A DNA stretch of 56,075 nucleotides from contig JANBPK010001501.1 in assembly GCA_027579435.1 (NCBI GenBank), positions 1-56,075 of the forward strand, given 5' to 3'. Made by a program: the position numbers and the translations under genes. Source of the DNA: Candolleomyces eurysporus (Eukaryota; Basidiomycota; Agaricomycetes; Agaricales; Psathyrellaceae). The notes below the pieces were generated by a model. It was given only the letters and a program-made list of their open reading frames with translations, had not been told where the DNA came from and did no database searches. Positions within the stretch are counted from its first letter, which is position 1. Each line of letters opens with the position of its first letter. Positions 43,256 through 55,936 of the stretch are shown here, piece after piece.

Positions 43256-45635
43256 TTTGAATGGTATTGCTATTCAATCCTCTTTCTGTGGAGTCACTTA
43301 CAGCAGAAGGAAGAAAGTGAAGTTATGTGTATGCTAAGGGCAGACAATAAACATAGTGCCAACTTAGTTCTTATGAGTTTCAATACTTATGGTAACGATC
43401 TTAGTGAATATATTTCTCAGGATTAAATTTGAACTTGACGTGCCAATGCTCAGACTCACTAACAATAGATAAAAAAACTCAGATTAAGCAAGCGCCCCAC
43501 TATCAAGTATGACACATTGCATCATGCAGAAAACCTGTGTTTGCATTGACCCTCGCTGCACAGTAGTGTTGCCACAGGTTGGGTCCAACCGAATTGAAGC
43601 CCGACCCAGCCCATCAACCACCCAACTGAGCCTGCCGGAATGGGTTGCAAGCCTGAATCAGCTGCTAACCTGGTTGAGCCTGCCGGGTCATGGGTCGACT
43701 CAAGCCAACCCAGCAACCCAAGGCCTAATCGGGAGTCCTCGCTGTCTGTGCTCAACCACCACCTCCTGCTTGCTGTCCTCGTCCACTGGGATCTAGTTAT
43801 GACACAGCTCCCGCTTGCTTTAACGATGGGGTACTCAGGAGGTTGAATTCCATTGAATTCATACACTTATCCACCCAGAGCTCCCCATGCCATGATGTTC
43901 TTTGTACTGCCCACCCTGCTCAAAAGCTGGAAGTTCCGACACCAATTTACAGTGTATGTCCCTCACCGAGTGCGTTTAAATGCTAGCACAGACACACTAA
44001 GTCACTGACACCATTCTGCATAAAACCAGGCTTCCATTGTGGCGCTGCACAACCCTTGCTAGCAGAAACTTGGGACCCAGGAATGGTGGTGATGGAAAAT
44101 GCTCCATTTCTGGATGTGCATTCTATTTTCCACAACAGGGCATTTGCAGTCTCATATACTGTCCCTCCTGCTATGCTTGTCATCATCTCATTGTCTGCTC
44201 ACCTCCTCAATGGATGACATTGGTTTTTCACCCCACCAAAGTTGAGCTTGATCCACCAACACTGATCTCCTCACCTATGAATTGAGACCCATACAAAAAC
44301 GACCAAGAGCCAATAAGCATGCTTGGTAGACTTACGTTGTGCAAGAGCTAACAGAGGTTCAGGAGATACCGGAATCATACAGTTTTAGACAATTCCATAG
44401 CAAATCCCCATTGAAATCAGCTTCCCTGCTTGTTACCTGGCAAAGCCCTGACCGAATCCACCCCACCAGTGTTGCTTGCTCTCCTCCGGATGGTGCTACC
44501 CAACAAATTCTTGCCTATGTCGGTCATCGCTCCCCATCCCGCCTGATCTTGACTTGCCATGCTGAGGAGACACTGATCCTCAAGTCCCTGGTTATTGCCA
44601 ATGTGCCTCCTCCTATCACCCTGCCCTCATCTATCTCGAGCCCCAATAATCCAAACATCACTACACAGCACCGACACACAAACTTCAAAATTCAATATCT
44701 TGATATTGAAATAGAGGCTGCTGAGGCTAACCTTGTGCTCCTTTGGCAGCAGCGCTTGAGGCTTGTTGAATTGCTTGCATACAATGAGGGAATGTATATT
44801 GTATGTATTCTTGTATGGTATGCTTGTGGTAGCTACATCAGATATTTTATATTGTTCCAAACCCTCTTTCAATGTCATGTCATTTGAACTTGTTCACTGG
44901 TCTGGTTTCCGTAAATTGGTAAGCAATGATGGGCTGCTGGTGGCATGCTTTTCCTTTCATCTTCAGCCTTCTCTCCACATGCTTTTGTTTAGTCCTCCTT
45001 TTTTTTGTCCAATCTCTTTCAGGTATGGCATAGACCATCCTGGGGCTCAGAGCCCACATTCTCTGACTTTGCAATGCAATAAGATGAATCATCTCAAGTC
45101 ATCAACACTGTAGTGCGCATGCAACAATGCCCAGCTGTACAAGTCAGCTGCTTTGAATCAACCTGTGAGCACAAGCTGCCACTTCTTTTCTCCTCTGACT
45201 TTTGCTTTTTATCAAGAAGATGGACAGTAGAAGGCTGGATTCTTTCTGTAAACATGTGCGCCTAGATTTCTCTTGTGGTGTCTTGAATTTCAGAAGATTC
45301 TGACCGTCTGACAAAGATCTATATTTCTGCATGCATATTCCGAATATTATGATGTTGTTGGAGGCAGCCTAATTGCAGCAGGGCTAGATTTAAATGGTGT
45401 GTTGAACAGCATCACAAGTCCATTGCAATAAACAATATTTTGTTTTCCATCTTCAAATGTCTGTGGAACGTTCCCCCTTGCCTTGTCCGTTCTTGCACAA
45501 CTACACCTTTTGGAGAATATTCTGTCACGTCACGCAATCTCACTATAAAATCTGGCCTACTATGAGCTCAACTCCAGCAACTGCTCTCAGCAGACAGTGT
45601 CCTTCCTCTCCTCAGTACCCACATCCAGCTCCCGT
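43256..45635. other. Unassigned part of the transposon island
   Basis: Contains a compositionally odd CCCAAC/GGGTTG-rich stretch (about 43570-43740) and an unrecognised 182-codon plus-strand frame at 44339-44887. No domain was recognised. Confidence 0.35.
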
Positions 45636-45903
45636 TGATACAACCGTGTTCGCTTTTTTGCGAATAAATACCCATTTATTGAATAAACAGTTCATAATTC
45701 AATACACGGTCGTGTCTAATTTAATCTCTACACTATAGAACCCTGCCGGTATTAAGATAACTCGCGCGGTGATACGACCGTGTTCGCTTTTTCGCGAATA
45801 AATACCAATTTATTGAATAAACAGTTCATAATTCAATACACGGTCGTGCCTAATCTAATCTCTATACTATGAAACCCTGCCGGTATTAAGATAACTCGCA
45901 CGG
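45636..45903 (+). repeat. Two tandem copies of a 134-bp repeat
   Basis: Copies at 45636-45769 and 45770-45903, each starting TGATAC(A/G)ACCGTGTTCGC and ending AAGATAACTCGC(G/A)CGG, with about ten differences. Inside each, CGACCGTGT and ACACGGTCG are inverted about 75 bases apart, so transcripts could form a long hairpin. Confidence 0.85.
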
Positions 45904-46965
45904 TGCGAAGGATAACGAAAGAGTGCACTACTCTTGGGTTCACAAGAGTTGGAGTCTACTCGAGGACTGCCGACTTAGAGGCGTGCTGCCATATACCCGA
46001 GATTAGGGTTTAAGTATGTTAGCCGGATGGCGCCGCTTCAGATCAGACGGCCTACCCTGCAGCAGAAGAACCTGGTTTCACTACTAGGCAATAGAGAGGG
46101 TTTCCTAGGCACTTAAGGAACCTTACCTCTCGTGCAGCCTCACATTAATCGAGTATATTCAGTGCTAGAGCAGTGGGGACGAGTCCCTAAGCACATAAAA
46201 GAGATGCGCAGCAAGGTTCCGGCACATCAAACAGCATGATGGCTGGCGCGGCACAAGAAAGGAGCTCGAAATACTCTGAAAGGAAAGGTCATTCATGGAA
46301 AGGTCATTCATGGACAGCGGTCACCAGGGATTTGCCAAGACAACACTACTCAATTGACAGAGGTCTGACTCCTCCTCACGCGGCTCAAGCAAGAGCAACC
46401 TAAGGCGGCAGTTGGTATAACCGTAGACCGGCCACCCTCGATCAACTTCGGCATTTCACTCAGCACACCAGAAAAGGCAAAAGGCATCTATTAATAGTCA
46501 CGGCGCGGCCTGGAAGTGGCGCAGCAGCACCTTGGCGTATCCAANTACCCCTTTTTTTTTATCTCTTTCTCCTTTTCCCTAGCTGGGGCCTGGACTCTTT
46601 TATTTATAAATCTCGTGTACACCTATTTACCAAGCTCCGGTGATCGCGCGGCTCCAGATAGTATATATATAACGGACTTTTGTAGCATAGTTTTCCCCAG
46701 AGAATTACTGCTGTTTTATTTGTGTTACTTTGCGTTTGCAATCGACTGGATTTGTGACTTTTATCTCGCGCGGCGTGATATCTGTTAAAGGAAAAGACAA
46801 AGATACTTGAGTTGTGAAGTGTTACCCACTTCAAAACCCTGGTTTTAGCAGAGAAGAATCTAACTAATTCTTAATACTCACTACTACCCCCACGACTCGC
46901 ACTTGATTTTGTGCGGCTCGACTACAGTACAAAGCATCGACTTAAGGATCTCACACGGCTCGACT
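45904..46965. other. Non-coding block after the tandem repeat
   Basis: GC content is higher than in the surrounding island. It contains a short duplication (GGAAAGGTCATTCATGG-like, 46282-46315) and one N (46545). No supported gene; it may be the body of a non-autonomous element whose terminal part is the 134-bp repeat. Confidence 0.35.
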
Positions 46966-47460
46966 TACTTGATTGGGTTGTGTGTGGGTTGGTGTTTTAG
47001 TGGTCTCGCCGTTTCGATCTCTTCAGTGATCTTTTTTCTCATCTCATTGTTTGACAGCTTGATGTGACCAGTGATGAGTAATGTCACACTCGCTAGATCC
47101 GGCATGGGCAACCAATCCTTGTTGCTTGTCGCTACATCTTCTTCCCCTCCGCCACCACTCACTCGCTGTCCTCCCTCTGTACCTGCAACCTCAGAACCCA
47201 AGATATATGCAGGACCTTGACTACTGCACTCAGTGGCATGCTTGTTCACTGTCTATGAGAGCTCCATATCACCGCCCAGAATGGGGGGGAAAAATGTAAG
47301 TATATTACCAGTGCATATATTGCAATGGAAGTCATCGTCATCTGAACTCACCATCTCTGAATACTCAGTATTGTTTGACTGCAAGTTGGGAAGACCCAGG
47401 ACTTGCCTTCATATTTTCTATAAGAAGGCATAAATTAGACAACGTGGTAAGTCCAGTAAG

Positions 47461-49299
47461 ATGCCTTCTGTTGAACGTACCATGTCTGACATCGTTCTGA
47501 ACCCTCCTTTCACTCAGGCTCCTCTGACTGATCTTGTCTTTGTCTCAAAAGTGACCGGCTTGCCAATTTGCCATCCTTCAGATTTTTGGCTGAAGCACCC
47601 TGGTTGGATTGGTATGGGCCAGTATTTTTCTTTTGTCTTGCTCAAACTGATTGCTTGTTCAAACAGACCATGTTGCTCAGCCACCACATTACTATGTCAG
47701 CAACAAAGAAATAGAAGAGGCACTTGGTATCTGGGGGCCCTTGACTGGGATTCAGCAGGAGCCCAGGCCCGTTCAAGCTGAACCACAACCTTGCTCAACA
47801 GGCTCACCCCTCAACTGCAACTATGAGCTTGATCAAGTGATGGCTCAAATCTCACCCACCCCTGTCCCTGCTGCTGATGCTATTACCGCTTTGCAACCAT
47901 CTGAAGGGGAAGTAGGAGTTGGTTCTTTCGTTGGTTCCATGGGTTTGTCATTTTTTTATTGTACTGTTCAACAAGCCCTTACTCTGAGACTTCAGATGAG
48001 TTATATGTTATTTGGGCAGTCTTCAACCATCCTCCACCACTCATACCTGGCACCAAACAGCCAAAGAAGTTGGTGTCCACCGTCAAGGTCTTTATGGTCA
48101 ACATCAACACATCCAACCATGTTGATGCTCATTCTCTGAGTCACGCATTCAGCCCTGGCACAGTCTCTGGGCCAGCCTTCAAGTTCTATTGGACTGGATC
48201 ATCGTATGTTGTCATGATACCTCAGGGGTGGTATACTGTCATGCTGACATAAATTCCAGCAGGGGTAAAACCAATGCTGCTTCGATTCTCACCAATGAAG
48301 ATTTCAACATCAACAAGGCTGCGCTTTTCCGAAAAAAGCAGAAGCCAGAGGTCTCAATGGAATTCTCTGCAACAGAGCTGGAAGCCTTCCGCATTCAAGA
48401 ACCTGCTGTGCAAGCTATTGCCAATGCCCCTGCTTCACTGGACAAGAACCAGGAGCTTGCCTATGGGACCCATGTGCATGATCTATTCTATCCATCAATT
48501 GCTGAACTCAAAGGAGGATAGGTACCGCAAGTATTGTCGTTCAATACGAGTTTGCAAATGCATGGTTTGTACATCCTGGAGCTCAAGAAGAAGTGGGTTT
48601 GCCAGCAGCATTTGGGAGAGCATGGCAAAGTGGGTCACTGCTATCTGTCTTCAGACAGGAAGCATATCCAATTGAACTTGTATCGTTTGCAAGCATGGGC
48701 TGCAGCCTGGGTGAGTTGCCATGCCCTTATTCTTGACCTGGATTGACCTTGATGCCTACTAGGCTGCTGGGGATGCAACAAAGCATGAGCCGCCCAATGT
48801 TGAGGCCTTCGATGGTGAGCGAGCTGCTATTGCCCCTGTGAAGCCTCAAGGCTGAGCTGGCACACGTTCCTCAGTTGCTGAGCCAACCACCAGCAATGAC
48901 CTTATGGCATTGTTGGTTGGTACACTCCTCCCAACCCTTGTCACCCACAAACATGGTTGTTCAGAATCCAGTTCCCCCTGTGCTTGACCAGCCTTCCAAA
49001 CACCCCATAGAGCATCAACATCACAGCTGCCGCCACCCTTCTCCCTGTCCCCTCCCCTTGGCAGTGAACTTACTGCATGCCTTGCTGGCTTCCTCAGCAA
49101 GGATGGAATTGACTTTCTGTCCTATGCTGCTGCTTTGTCCAATATTGATCTCACTCCAGATGTGATCCCTTTGGCAACAGATAGCTTGCTAATGGACCTT
49201 CTGAATACAAGCATTGGAAAGGTGCTCAAGCTCAAGCTCTATTGTCAGGGTTGGAATGCATGCCAAGTGGCAAAGTGTGATCATGATGTCTTTGAGTAA
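47461..49299 (+). pseudogene. Unidentified basidiomycete gene with SAM-like C-terminal domain, fragmented
   Basis: A series of plus-strand frames reads like exons of one gene: LTDLVFVSKVTGLPICHPSD, YYVSNKEIEEALGIWGPL, VKVFMVNINTSNHVDAHSL, AAGDATKHEPPNVEAFDG and, at about 49060-49299, LAGFLSKDGIDFLSYAAAL...LTPDVIPLATD...LKLYCQGWNAC. The last block resembles the SAM-like C-terminal domain of uncharacterised proteins common near mushroom transposons. I did not resolve splicing, and some junctions look broken. Function unknown. Confidence 0.45.
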
Positions 49300-49437
49300 G
49301 CGTTGACTACTACTTTTTATTGTCTATGATTCTTGAATTTTGTTTGTATTTGTACATGGTTTGTGTTGACTGTATCTTTCTTGGTTTTGTTGAGCATCCA
49401 ATTTCCTATATGTATGTACTTGTATCAGACTACTACA

Positions 49438-50460
49438 TGTCCTCTTCCAATGAATGACCACAGTTCACAATCCATCCTATAGTCATCTCTGATGTAATGC
49501 TGAGTCGTGTCTGTGGAATCAGCCATGGCCAAACTGTGGCATTTATTGCAAGAGCCTCCCAACGCCGTAACCATGACTTGAGTGAATGGAAACCTTGCTC
49601 AATGGGGTTGAAATCAGGACAGTATGGCGGCAGATAAACAAGTTTTGCTTCTGATAGATGCAAATTGGAAGTTGGTAAGATAGCGTACTGGCAAATATTC
49701 AACTATTTACCACAATCTCTCCTCATCATGATGAATAGCACAATTGTCCAGGACAACAATGCTACGTGGGCCTGGGAAAGGATTCAGAAGGGGTGCCTGT
49801 AATCAAGTGAGATCGCATCTGTCCGAAATGCGAGAAGTAAATTGCATACAATATCATTCTGGATGAAAGATATGAAGCATTTCTTGTTTACAGAGCCTTC
49901 AAATATATTGAGTGCAATGATTCCTTCAGTGGTCAATGCAGGTAAGATGGAGTACTGCTGCCCTCAAATGAAGGTGTCACACAAGACACACACTTGTCCA
50001 AATGCAGCCCAGCCGGTCTTCCACAGGTTGGTGAGATCACCGACACTTGCTTTGTCGAGAAATACAAAGTACTCGGCAGAAAAATGGGCACACTCTGCCT
50101 GCCATATAGCCCGCAAGAGCTCATCCTGTCCTGCTGCCTAGCTGGCAACCTTCTTCTTGGATATAGCAATGTGATGGAGGGTCCATGAGAGTGTTGCCAA
50201 TGATACATTGATGCCGCAATACTGAGCAAGGTGTTCCTGCATCTCGTCAAGGTATATTTTTGGACGAGCATTGATCAAGGAGCTGAGGTAGTCCACATCT
50301 GTGCTTGACAAGGTCCGTTTCCAACCCTGCGACCTCTGCCCTTGAGAGAAGGGATTTCGAATGGCACAGTAGTCTCAGTAATATGCCAGTATGGTTTGAA
50401 CCATCTGAATACTGCAGCCAGCCAAAGCAGTGATTTCCTTTGGGGAGAGACCAAATTCAA
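49438..50460 (-). pseudogene. Tc1/mariner-type DDE transposase relic
   Basis: The minus strand shows an N-terminal helix-turn-helix (SPKEITALAGCSIQMVQ), LSSTDVDYLSSLINARPKIY, a DDE core start (FVFLDKASVGDL), ILPALTTEGIIALNIFEGSV, then VLDNCAIHHDEE and LVYLPPYCPDFNPIEQGF with the final acidic residue. Frameshifts and stops (for example after DEERLW near 49710) interrupt it. The residues expected for catalysis are all still visible, so inactivation is fairly recent. Confidence 0.78.
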
Positions 50461-50581
50461 TGTGCCAGCAGATGATGCAATATATCAGGTCATCAGAGAG
50501 GTGGGGAGCCATGTTCAGCAGAGGACAAGAGGTAGTGCCAGTGCTTCAACACAGGGTTGGTATGACATATATAAACATTTA

Positions 50582-50884
50582 CAGTTGTTTGCAAAATNAA
50601 ACTGCAGTATTGTTTTTTTTTTTGCATAGTTGTGACCAACAGTCATGCTGCCAAATTTAGTAGATCTGGTTGAACTACATCATGTTTGTGGTGGTTCGCT
50701 GCCTCAGGGAGGGTAGGGATGGGACGTGAGCAGCCAGCAAACAGTGTTGGCAACAGTGGGTAACCAAATTCAACAGTTGGAACAATTGACCCTACCCTGT
50801 GCCCACTGTGACATTATGCATCACTTGGTCACAACTGCTTGCAAAAAAAAAAAGCAGTACTGCAGTTTATTTTGCAAACGACTG
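50582..50884. mobile_element. Mariner-like MITE with ~60-bp terminal inverted repeats
   Basis: The left end CAGTTGTTTGCAAAAT...GTTGTGACCAA is repeated inverted at the right end as TTGGTCACAAC...TTTTGCAAACGACTG. TA flanks both ends (50580-50581 and 50885-50886), the Tc1/mariner target duplication. No coding capacity. A homopolymer T/A run sits in each arm and one N (50598) in the left arm. Confidence 0.75.
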
Positions 50885-50886
50885 TA

Positions 50887-51740
50887 ATAAGATACTCAAA
50901 CATAGATCTAGTGTCTAGATTACACCGCACTCCACCCCATTTGGTGTGTGACCCAGGTGCCATGGCCAGCTTGTGTGCGCAAAAATTGAATCACAGATTA
51001 TTATGCAAACGACTGTAATTGGTGTGTCGCTGTCACCCTGGTGTGCAGTGGATCTGGCCAACGTCTCGATGACATCATCAGATCAGGATGCCGCCATCCT
51101 CTTGCTTGCAAGGCAAGGGCGTGACAAAACCAACTTGAGCAGCCCAACCTTCCATTGCTCAACTCTGATGATATCAGAAACAGATCTTGAGCTTGCGTGG
51201 CAGGTCTTGCAAGCGAGATTTTGCTGATGAAGCGGAGCCAAAAGGTGGCTTGACTATTTGGAAGGGGTTTGTGTTATGCTTGAGTATCATCTAATATGGG
51301 CAGACTTTCAATGTATTCCAGGAGCTTGTAATACATGCTATAGTATATATGAATAATCAGACAAGATGCTAAATTAGTTCATGACAAGTTCCATTGTGCA
51401 AGGTCTAAAAATACACTCTTCATTAGATGATGATTACCCTTCAAGGCTAAAATTAGCTCAAGGGGTGTCATCATAGTGGTGCCATGGCATGCCAGTCCCC
51501 AACTCAGAGCTTCTCACAGGTGCAGAGACCATTTTTCATTATCATTGTTATTGATCAGATATCCTCAGCTTGTTCTGTTATGGTTCCACAAAAATTTGAT
51601 ACTATTCAAAATTTAAGTCCATCCAAGAAATAATGATATGCTCGAGTACAACCTGGAATTCCAAGAAACAGGAGAATGATAGTAATACAACGTCCAGGCA
51701 TATCAGGATCCATGGCTCTGGTTCGTGAAATATGGGCCCC
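50887..51740. other. Island sequence with a stray MITE end
   Basis: GCAAACGACTGTAAT recurs at about 51005-51019, a second copy of the right MITE terminus without its partner. Nothing else recognised. Confidence 0.4.
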
Positions 51741-51741
51741 T

Positions 51742-53195
51742 TCACAGCTCGTGTTTGTCACCACTGTCGTCAGGTTTGGTCATGCTCAAGGATGGGGTCA
51801 ATGTGGTGGTGTGTTCACTCTGGCAGAGCTTCTTAGACTTCCCAGCAACATTTTTGTTCTTGGTGTCTGGCGCCTTTTGTTTTGTCACAGAGCAAGTAGA
51901 TTGAGCGCGACTGGAGCTAGCTACTGGTGTTGGCCTGGCAGGTTTCTTCTCCCCTGAAATGCTTTCCAAAATGATGGCCTTGATTGCTTCTGGCTCTTCT
52001 TTGTCNAATGGTAGAAGCTGCATGCTGATGGGACAGAGATGGATGACTCGATGCTCAATCATTGGACCTTTCTTCCACTCCCAGCTGGTATAACGTTGGT
52101 CAGTTATCGCACATGAACTCAATCAGTATCAAACTCACACGCATAAACTTGCTTCCACAATGACAAGGCTTTCCATTAGCAAAGTGGAACTGTAGTCCTT
52201 CAAGCTGATGAGTGCTCGGTGGTCATTGAAGACAGGGGTGCTTTGACTGGAGTGCCGAGATGGTCTGGAAACTCGGCATAGAGATGGTCAGGGTCAGGCA
52301 TGTCCTGCATCCAAAGCACGGCTGGAGTGTTGTCTTCTGAAGTGCTGGGCCCTGAGGATGTCTTCATCATTTGTTTCATCTTTGCTTGGGTTGCCATTGG
52401 CAGAAAGAATAAAGGTACATTGTTCAACTTACATGGGCTGAGTGATGTCTTGGCAGCTGGCAATTACCATGACCGGAATGACGGTCAGTTCTCATTCCAT
52501 AAAGAGAGAGTTCAGTACTAACTTACCTAGTATAGAAGCAGAGCCTGATGGAACATGCACCATCTGTACTTGTTCTTTGAACATAGGTGCAAATGACTCT
52601 GGTGTTCTTGCTTTCCTCTACTCTCTTTCAGCGTGAGGAAGGACATCAGCAAATAAGTTCACTCACCAAGATGACTTCATTTGTTGTCCAAGTCACTCTG
52701 GATACACAAGATGGCAGCAAGGGTTGCTGCAAGCTGGGTATGATGCCCTCTGGATACAAATTGGCAAGATGGTCGTCCTTGATCAGAGGTCATAATTCAA
52801 AGACAGCTTTCAGGTTTTTGAGTGCCCTAGCGTCAAGCTGCAAAGTCACGATGAGTGAGTTGTCTAATGTGTGCATGATTTTGGCCTCTAACCTGGGTCT
52901 CACCAGATTTATTGGCAGCATTGAAATAACAATTTGATTGATTGAAGCGACCATGGCAATCAAGCATGGCAGGAAACTTGACAGTCGCAAGGGTTCCATC
53001 CTTGAAAAACCAAGTTTCAGTGGAATTGCGGCGTCTTTCTCCAGTTGGTCGTTGGGGGTTGTTTTCATGAAGATCTTCCAAGAAATTTGCAGCGGTGGTG
53101 AAGGAACAGGGATTGTTCAGGAATTTGGCAAGGTTGTTCTTGATGTGTAGACTGAAGTTGGACTCAGAGGGAGCCATAGTGATAGGAGGGGACAA
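51742..53195 (-). pseudogene. Unidentified coding fragments downstream of the hydrolase-like region
   Basis: Minus-strand frames at 53195-52833 (contains RPTGERRRNSTETWFFKDG), 52463-52200 and 52122-51742 (Ser/Lys-rich low-complexity end) read like the 3' exons of the gene whose 5' part is at 53929-53352. No domain recognised; one N at 52006. Splicing was not resolved. Confidence 0.35.
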
Positions 53196-53351
53196 TGGTA
53201 ATGTGCTTGGAGCGGTGGGTCAAACTTGACCCCTTTCAAAGCTTGATATTGACAGACTTTCTGCGTCACAGGTTTGCACGTCATTATTGATTTGACAATA
53301 GCTTTGCTGTGTCTGGACATTACACAGAGGATTCTTTGAAGGCCATAAACT

Positions 53352-53929
53352 TTAAGAAGTGTTCCAAAAATATTGACAACCATTCAACATAATATAGGCC
53401 AAATGACCATCTAAGGTTTGTAATTCGTGTTTACTTAATGCCCCCCTCTCTTTTGTTGGCTCTCCATTGTTACACTGACTGTTGTAGCTCCAGGACTCAT
53501 CCTCATGGATTATGCATGCAGTGAAGTGGTATCCTCCATAATATATATGGAGCAAAGGCAATATTCATGCATAGTGTTTTGTTCCAACCCTGGGACAGTT
53601 ATGTTCCAGGTTGGGGTGAGGCATGAACCATTTTCGTTCAAGTTGTTTTCAAAAATAAGGAGGCTTGGCATCTGAATGAACATTGGGCCTGATGAGAGTT
53701 GCGTGGTTTTGTTTAGGGGTGATGGCCAGATTCTGGCTGAACGTACTTGGAACCTGTCAATGAATGTTTGAACGGAGACTGCATTGTTAGGTGCTGAGAT
53801 ATCTGGCAGATATTCTGCTGTACGGATTGTAGGGAAGGAAGCTGGTTGACCTGGATGCAGATCTTCAACCTGCAAATTTACAATGTTTGTGGAGTTTATG
53901 CTCAGAGGAGGTGAGATCATTGCTCTCAT
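53352..53929 (-). pseudogene. Ubiquitin-hydrolase-like (USP fold) fragment
   Basis: Overlapping frames combine a region with TPTWNITVPG...EYCLCSIYY, then GGYHFTACIIHEDESWSYN and HLAYIMLNGCQYFW. The order H-F-T-A, W-x-Y-(N/D) and AYI(M/L) resembles the C-terminal half of USP-type peptidases, where GHY-TAY holds the catalytic His. No Cys box was found, so this may be an inactive relative as often seen beside mushroom transposons. One frame switch is needed near 53550. Confidence 0.45.
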
Positions 53930-54528
53930 GCCTGAGGGGATTATGATGTCAAGAATATCTCTGATTGCAGTGCCAACGCTACCAGTTGAGGGAAAGCATT
54001 TGGATCTTGAGCAGAGAGTAGATCTCGGAAGTTTTCTCAGACTTGATTGAGTTCAGTTGAGCATGAGCGTTCTGAGAAGAACATTGAATGGAGGTTGCCA
54101 AAAGTGTTTGAGAGATACTGTGAGGTGGCAGATTCTTGTTGCCAAGCACGTCTCCACTGAGAGGGTTGGTTTAAATATATGGTTGCTAGACACATTACAA
54201 TGCAATCGTAGGCACAAGACCAGTCTGTGGATGACCACTAATAGCTGCTGTTAAATTTGAAGTTGGAGTGACTTGGATTACTGAGCACAGACTCGATTCA
54301 CTGTCTTTTTGGTTGACGACTAAGAGGAATGGTAGGTACTCGTTTCAATGACTGAGCTGAAGTGGAAGTAGAAGTACCATCCTTGTCGTTTTTAGTAGTA
54401 GTCTGTAACAATATTTTGGGTAAGAGAGCCAGCGTTACAGCTTCTTTTTTGGGGTCAGGAATTGGCATAGGCAGTCCAGATTTGTAGCCATAACAGATGT
54501 AAGTGTTATGCTCCAGCACTTCGAGGTG

Positions 54529-55936
54529 TCAAGCCTCTGCAAGAAGATTGTACGGTAGTGATTTGTTTAGATCGGACAGGTGAATGGCTCTAAGAAGACA
54601 GAGTCCTTGGCGCATCCTGGCTTGGGAAGTGGCTACATATGCAGAAAGTCCTCCTTCATCAAGCAAGGCTAAAACTGAAGGTAAGGTTTTTCCTTGAGCA
54701 GATTGGCCAGTCACAGTGAAAGCTGGTTGAATGCAAAGCTGGTACCGACAGATCTGAACCATTGTCTGATCCATTGGTGCACTGAATGACCAGGAAACTG
54801 GTTCAATTGGAAAATAACCAGCAGGTAAGCCGTTTAATTCAACTTTGCTGAGTGGAAAGTGAATGATTGTGACCTTGGGTATGGTTGTACCATCGTCCAA
54901 GGACTTGGTCACTAGCTTCTTCAAGTAGCCTTGGGAGCCATTAGTGATACCCAAATCAGTAGATAGATTTCTTATTCAAAGGATCACTGGCATGTCAATG
55001 TATAGGGCGAGAATACCTGGGAGTGCTCCAAGATTTGCAAGTGCAGAGGTATCAAGATTGAGTAACTGCTGGCGTTGATCAATTGAGGTGTTCAAATTGG
55101 TATCACAATTGACGTCAAGAGTGCAGGAGATTAGAAGACTCTTTCCTGCCATGGCTGCACTGCTCTATGCTTTTGTGGTAGTTGAGCTCTTTGCAAATGT
55201 AGTTTGTGTTGATGATAGCAGCTGCCATCAAATTTTTGCTAACACCCATATCGACTCCATCTGAGTGAACTTCAGAGCGTATCACATGGCTGTTAAATAA
55301 ATAAACATTGTCAAGAGTGCAAGAGTGTGTGCAAAGACAAAGAACGGCTTGTGCATACTCCTTGTTGTCTTTCACCCGCTGTTGCTCAGTGAAGTCAATT
55401 ACTGTGTCAACAGACTTCCAGGCAATATGTCCAAGTCGCTTTTGGATCTCTGCTTTACTGGAGCTCAATACAGATGGAATTGGTACCCATAATGCACTTC
55501 CTGCAACTGGGGGAAATTGATAGAAGCCACTGGAGAATATTACACTGACACCTCCGAAGTATATGTCAAAGTTCTCTTTCACATAGCGAAGTGTGTAATC
55601 AATATTGCTGAGTAGTTGTTCACTTAGAAGCAATGCTTCATCAATAAAGACAATTTCAACATCCTTCCATTCTGTACAAAGTTTGGCCAAGTTTGATATC
55701 AATACTAAAACAGAGAAATCTTCCTTCTCCGATCCAGGAAGCCAATTTCCTTTATCCTTCTTTGCAGCAGAGCTTTCAATTTTGATACCAAGGCCTTTGT
55801 GTATTGTCATTATGTCAATGAGTGATGCAGCAGATAAGGAGACGTGAAGCTTTGGGCAAGTTTGAGTTTGAGTGTGTATTACAAATAGACATGATTGCTT
55901 CTGTAGTTGGAATTTGGCTGTTAGATTGATGCACAC
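54529..55936 (-). pseudogene. PIF1-type helicase relic, N-terminus beyond or lost
   Basis: On the minus strand: TIHKGLGI, the DE box as IDEALLLSEQLLSNIDYTLR, motif III as FSSGFYQFPPV (normally GDFYQ), LTEQQR-like FTEQQRVKDN, then after a frame switch LPGILALYIDMPVIL-stop (TGA 54978-54976) and the C-terminal block GITNGSQGYLKKL, LNGLPAGYFPIEPVSW, AFTVTGQSAQGKTLPSV and AYVATSQARMRQGL. Almost the whole C-terminal two thirds of a transposon-type PIF1 helicase is present, but motif III is altered and the frame is broken. The Walker A region is not seen before the window ends. Confidence 0.78.

Noticed and set aside
45636..45903. A pair of LTRs of a very short retroelement
   Set aside because: The two copies abut directly with no internal region, so a tandem repeat is the simpler description.
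54529..55936. Helitron, because of the PIF1 helicase
   Set aside because: No RepHel endonuclease motif and no Helitron terminus was found; PIF1 relatives also occur outside Helitrons.
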